From an uncultured Selenomonadales bacterium (GTDB lineage: Bacteria > Bacillota > Negativicutes > Selenomonadales > Selenomonadaceae), in the NCBI GenBank assembly GCA_900315155.1, contig OMYB01000004.1:1-64000 (forward strand): a stretch of 64,000 nucleotides of DNA, written 5' to 3'. Shown one piece after another: positions 62,102 through 64,000 of this stretch. Numbering within the stretch: the first letter of the stretch is position 1; every line of letters begins with the position of its first letter. A model generated the notes under the pieces. The model searched no databases. It had not been told where the DNA came from and saw only the letters and a program-made list of their open reading frames with translations. Position numbers and translations under genes: made by a program.

Positions 62102-63436
62102 TCATTTGCGTTGCTGCAAATAGCGGCGCAAAAGGAACGTGCAGTAATAAGGAAATGTGTAAATGTTGTCCACCTGACCAATATTTGCGGCACAGAGTTT
62201 GATGCCGTAGTGTATATCCGGGTAATGCGTACTGCGCACAAGGGTGGCGAGGGATTTGGCTTTGTTGTTCGTGGCCTTGACCTCGACGGGAACGAGCGAA
62301 TGTTGGTCGCGCACGAAGAAATCCTCCTCCAGGGTGGAGTTCTCTCGCTTGTAGTAGAAGAGGTCATAGCCGCACTTTTTGAGCGCCTCACCGACGAGAT
62401 TTTCGTAGAGCGCACCTTTATAGACGCCGAGATTGCCATTGGCGCGCAGCTCCGTCTGTGTCTCATCATCGAGCGAGGCCACGAGGAGCCCCGTGTCGGC
62501 ATAGTAAAGTTTGTACTTTGCCGCATCGTAATTCCCGCGCAGCGGCAGCTCTGGCGTCAGCAGGGCATGGCAGACATTGACGATGCCCGCGTCGGCCAGC
62601 CACTCGATGCAGCCGAAATAATCCTTGAAGCGCGCCCCACGTGCGACCTTGGAAATCTGGAACTTCTTGTTTTCGCGCGCCAGCTGCACCGGTATCTGAC
62701 GAAAGACCCGCAGGATACGTCCCTGATCGAGACCCACGGCGTATTTGCGGATATCTTCCTCGTAGTCGAGCAGCAGCTGACGCTGCATGGCCAGCGTTCC
62801 TTCGAACGTCCCACGATCGATATACGTGCGTACGACGGCCGGCATGCCGCCGAGGATGCAGTAGTCGAGGAACAGGCGATGCAGCAGCCGGTGCTCCAGT
62901 TCACGGAACGGCCTCTCCTCTACCATGTGAGAGAGCATGTCGGTCACGAAATCGTCGTCATAGCCCTTTGCCCAGAGAAACTCCTCGAAATCCAGGGAAT
63001 GCAACGTCACATCCGTCTTGTAGCCGACGCTGTTGCTCTCGATGGCGTGGTAGTTCAGCCCCAGCAGAGAGCCGCTGCAGATGACGTCGAAGCGTCCATC
63101 CAGTTTGAAGAATTTCAGCGTCGTCGCCATATCCGGGAACGCCTGCATTTCATCGAAAACGAGCAGGGTACCAGGTGCAAAGACAAACTCCGGATTGATG
63201 CGCGAGATATTCCGGATGACCTCCGCCGTCCCATAGCCATCGGCCAAAATCTGCCGATAGGCCGGCTGCTCGACAAAATTGATATAGACAACATGTTCAT
63301 AGTTCTGCCGTGCGAACTCCAGAATCGAGGCTGTCTTGCCCACCTGCCGTGCTCCGCGCACGATGAGTGGATAGCGCTCCTCCGCTGCCCGCCAGTTCCG
63401 CAGGTAGTCATCCAGTTTCCGTCGTAGATATGCCAT
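62102..63436 (-). CDS. AAA ATPase of the AAA_14/DUF4143 family
   Basis: The 444-residue protein has an N-terminal P-loop ATPase (LIVRGARQVGKTASILEFA, Walker A near residue 30; TLLVFDEMQAFPDMATTLKFF, Walker B near 93; ICSGSLLG, sensor-1-like). A C-terminal DUF4143 domain follows, with a PD-(D/E)XK-like region FYYKRENSTLEEDFFVRDQHSLVPVEVKATNN. These proteins are common in Bacteroidetes and Firmicutes, often in many copies, and their function is unknown; a toxin-like or mobile role has been suggested. AGGAGG lies ahead of the ATG. Direct repeats with a 33-bp period lie directly upstream (63460 onwards). Confidence 0.85.
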   Translation of the reverse strand: MAYLRRKLDDYLRNWRAAEERYPLIVRGARQVGKTASILEFARQNYEHVVYINFVEQPAYRQILADGYGTAEVIRNISRINPEFVFAPGTLLVFDEMQAFPDMATTLKFFKLDGRFDVICSGSLLGLNYHAIESNSVGYKTDVTLHSLDFEEFLWAKGYDDDFVTDMLSHMVEERPFRELEHRLLHRLFLDYCILGGMPAVVRTYIDRGTFEGTLAMQRQLLLDYEEDIRKYAVGLDQGRILRVFRQIPVQLARENKKFQISKVARGARFKDYFGCIEWLADAGIVNVCHALLTPELPLRGNYDAAKYKLYYADTGLLVASLDDETQTELRANGNLGVYKGALYENLVGEALKKCGYDLFYYKRENSTLEEDFFVRDQHSLVPVEVKATNNKAKSLATLVRSTHYPDIHYGIKLCAANIGQVDNIYTFPYYCTFLLRRYLQQRK

Positions 63437-63459
63437 ACCTTCACTGCCTCCTTTTCACT

Positions 63460-63574
63460 TTTTATGAGCGAATATAACATTATTTCTCACTATTTTATGA
63501 GCGATTTACAGCTATAATTTTACACTTTTATGAGCGAATATACCAGCAGTCAACACGATTTTATGAAAAATCCT
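63460..63574. repeat. Direct-repeat array with a 33-bp period upstream of the DUF4143 ATPase gene
   Basis: Three copies of TTTTATGAGCGA begin at 63460, 63493 and 63526; the first and third extend identically to TTTTATGAGCGAATATA. A degenerate fourth copy, TTTTATGA, begins at 63559. The interval is exactly 33 bases each time, about three helical turns, so a protein could bind all copies on one face of the DNA. The array lies in the promoter region of the minus-strand gene. It is too short and regular to be a CRISPR array. Confidence 0.8.
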
Positions 63575-63583
63575 CAATAAAAA

Positions 63584-63609
63584 ATCCGCCAGTCCGAAGA
63601 CTGGCGGAT
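63584..63609 (-). terminator. Rho-independent terminator of the gene at the right edge
   Basis: ATCCGCCAGTC (63584-63594) pairs with GACTGGCGGAT (63599-63609), an 11-bp stem and 4-base loop. On the minus strand TTTTTTATTG follows. It lies 30 bases past the stop of the minus-strand gene. Confidence 0.85.
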
Positions 63610-63639
63610 GAAATTGCGTAACATTACTGCAGCAGGCCG

Positions 63640-64000
63640 TTACGCTTTCTCGCCCCAGACTTCTGCCATGATTTTCGGGTAGGCTGCCTCGAGGTGCTGG
63701 ACGAGCACAGAGAGGATGAGCTGGATCATCTTGCAGTCGAAGGTCTCGTCGACGAAAGGCAGGCAGACGTCGAGGTAGATCGTGCCGTTTTCGTGGAGAT
63801 AGTATTTGAAGATCTTATACTCGCCGTTGAGCTTGTTGAGGAATTCCTTGACTTCGAGCCATTTTGCCTTCGCAACGCCCGTGACGATCTGCGTGCGGAT
63901 GAGCGTGAAGATGCTCGTGTCGATGAGGATGGCCATCGGGAGGATCTGCCCGTGGGTCTCGACGCGCGAGCGGAAGATGACCGTGTTGTAGTCGTCGTCG
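63640..64000 (-). CDS. YbjN-like protein, N terminus outside the window
   Basis: The frame is open to the end of the window, so this gene is truncated; an internal ATG at 63936 is not necessarily the start. The visible 119 residues read DDDYNTVIFRSRVETHGQILPM, then AILIDTSIFTLIRTQIVTG, LNGEYKIFKYYLHENGTIYLDVCLPF and IQLILSVLVQHLEAAYPKIM. This strand-strand-helix pattern matches the YbjN domain (putative bacterial sensory transduction regulator, related to type III secretion chaperones). Function unknown. Its terminator is at 63584-63609. Confidence 0.6.
   Translation of the reverse strand, partial: DDDYNTVIFRSRVETHGQILPMAILIDTSIFTLIRTQIVTGVAKAKWLEVKEFLNKLNGEYKIFKYYLHENGTIYLDVCLPFVDETFDCKMIQLILSVLVQHLEAAYPKIMAEVWGEKA

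Noticed and set aside
63460-63574. Possible CRISPR array
   Set aside because: Only three to four short (about 12-17 bp) copies with 33-bp period and AT-rich, non-unique intervals; no cas genes nearby. Read instead as phased protein-binding sites.

Overview
The window looks like a chromosomal segment of an anaerobic, Gram-negative-walled Firmicute, most likely a Negativicute of the Selenomonas/Mitsuokella/Megamonas type. This placement is an inference. It rests on strong AGGAGG-type ribosome binding sites, high-GC housekeeping genes, a compact trimeric [FeFe] hydrogenase, pathways for uronic acid fermentation, and large glycan-assembly loci. No rRNA or tRNA gene was found.

Layout. Bases 1-5309 are a defence and gene-debris segment: an AbiEi/AbiEii toxin-antitoxin pair whose promoter sits inside a perfect 19-bp inverted repeat, broken remnants of a Uma2-type nuclease and of an AAA/PD-(D/E)XK protein, and an AT-rich ATPase + HNH pair resembling the Septu (PtuA/PtuB) defence system. 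Bases 5460-26868 are a long co-directional surface-glycan locus: HAD protein, several GT2/GT4/GT92/DUF4422 glycosyltransferases, a complete CapE-CapF-CapG set for UDP-N-acetyl-L-fucosamine, TIM-barrel proteins, methyltransferases and unusual multidomain fusions. At 26923-30342 this locus is interrupted by a lower-GC three-gene operon: a small UvrD-like helicase, a DarT-like ADP-ribosyltransferase and an ADP-ribosylglycohydrolase. I regard it as the best candidate for an undescribed defence or toxin-antitoxin system here. Glycan genes resume at 30509-37428 with a phosphatase-like protein and a lic-type phosphocholine module (LicC-LicA fusion plus LicB), whose kinase is shifted out of frame at a run of eight G.

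Bases 37429-37985 are non-coding except for a probable type I toxin-antitoxin cassette: a 21-residue hydrophobic peptide and a convergent antisense RNA. An intact Uma2 gene, two further glycosyltransferases (GT2 and an O-GlcNAc-transferase-like GT41), a HAD phosphatase and trpS follow. From 43108 the window is metabolic. A LacI regulator precedes kdgK-kduI-kduD-kdgA, and a minus-strand hydrogenase operon (NuoE-like, NuoF-like, HydA) follows. A metallophosphoesterase, a second GT41 gene with a methyltransferase-like partner, and a TauE/SafE exporter come next, then a second LacI regulator divergent from uxaC-uxaB-uxaA. The window ends with a DUF4143 ATPase preceded by 33-bp-periodic direct repeats and a truncated YbjN-like gene.

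How it works together. UxaC, UxaB and UxaA turn galacturonate into 2-keto-3-deoxygluconate (KDG), and KduI/KduD feed unsaturated uronates from pectin or glycosaminoglycan breakdown into the same KDG. KdgK and KdgA then split it to pyruvate and glyceraldehyde 3-phosphate. The hydrogenase can dispose of the resulting reductant as H2. The glycan loci probably build a variable surface polysaccharide or protein-linked glycan. They carry the marks of a fast-evolving region: domain shuffling, an inserted defence operon and a homopolymer that can switch a gene off.
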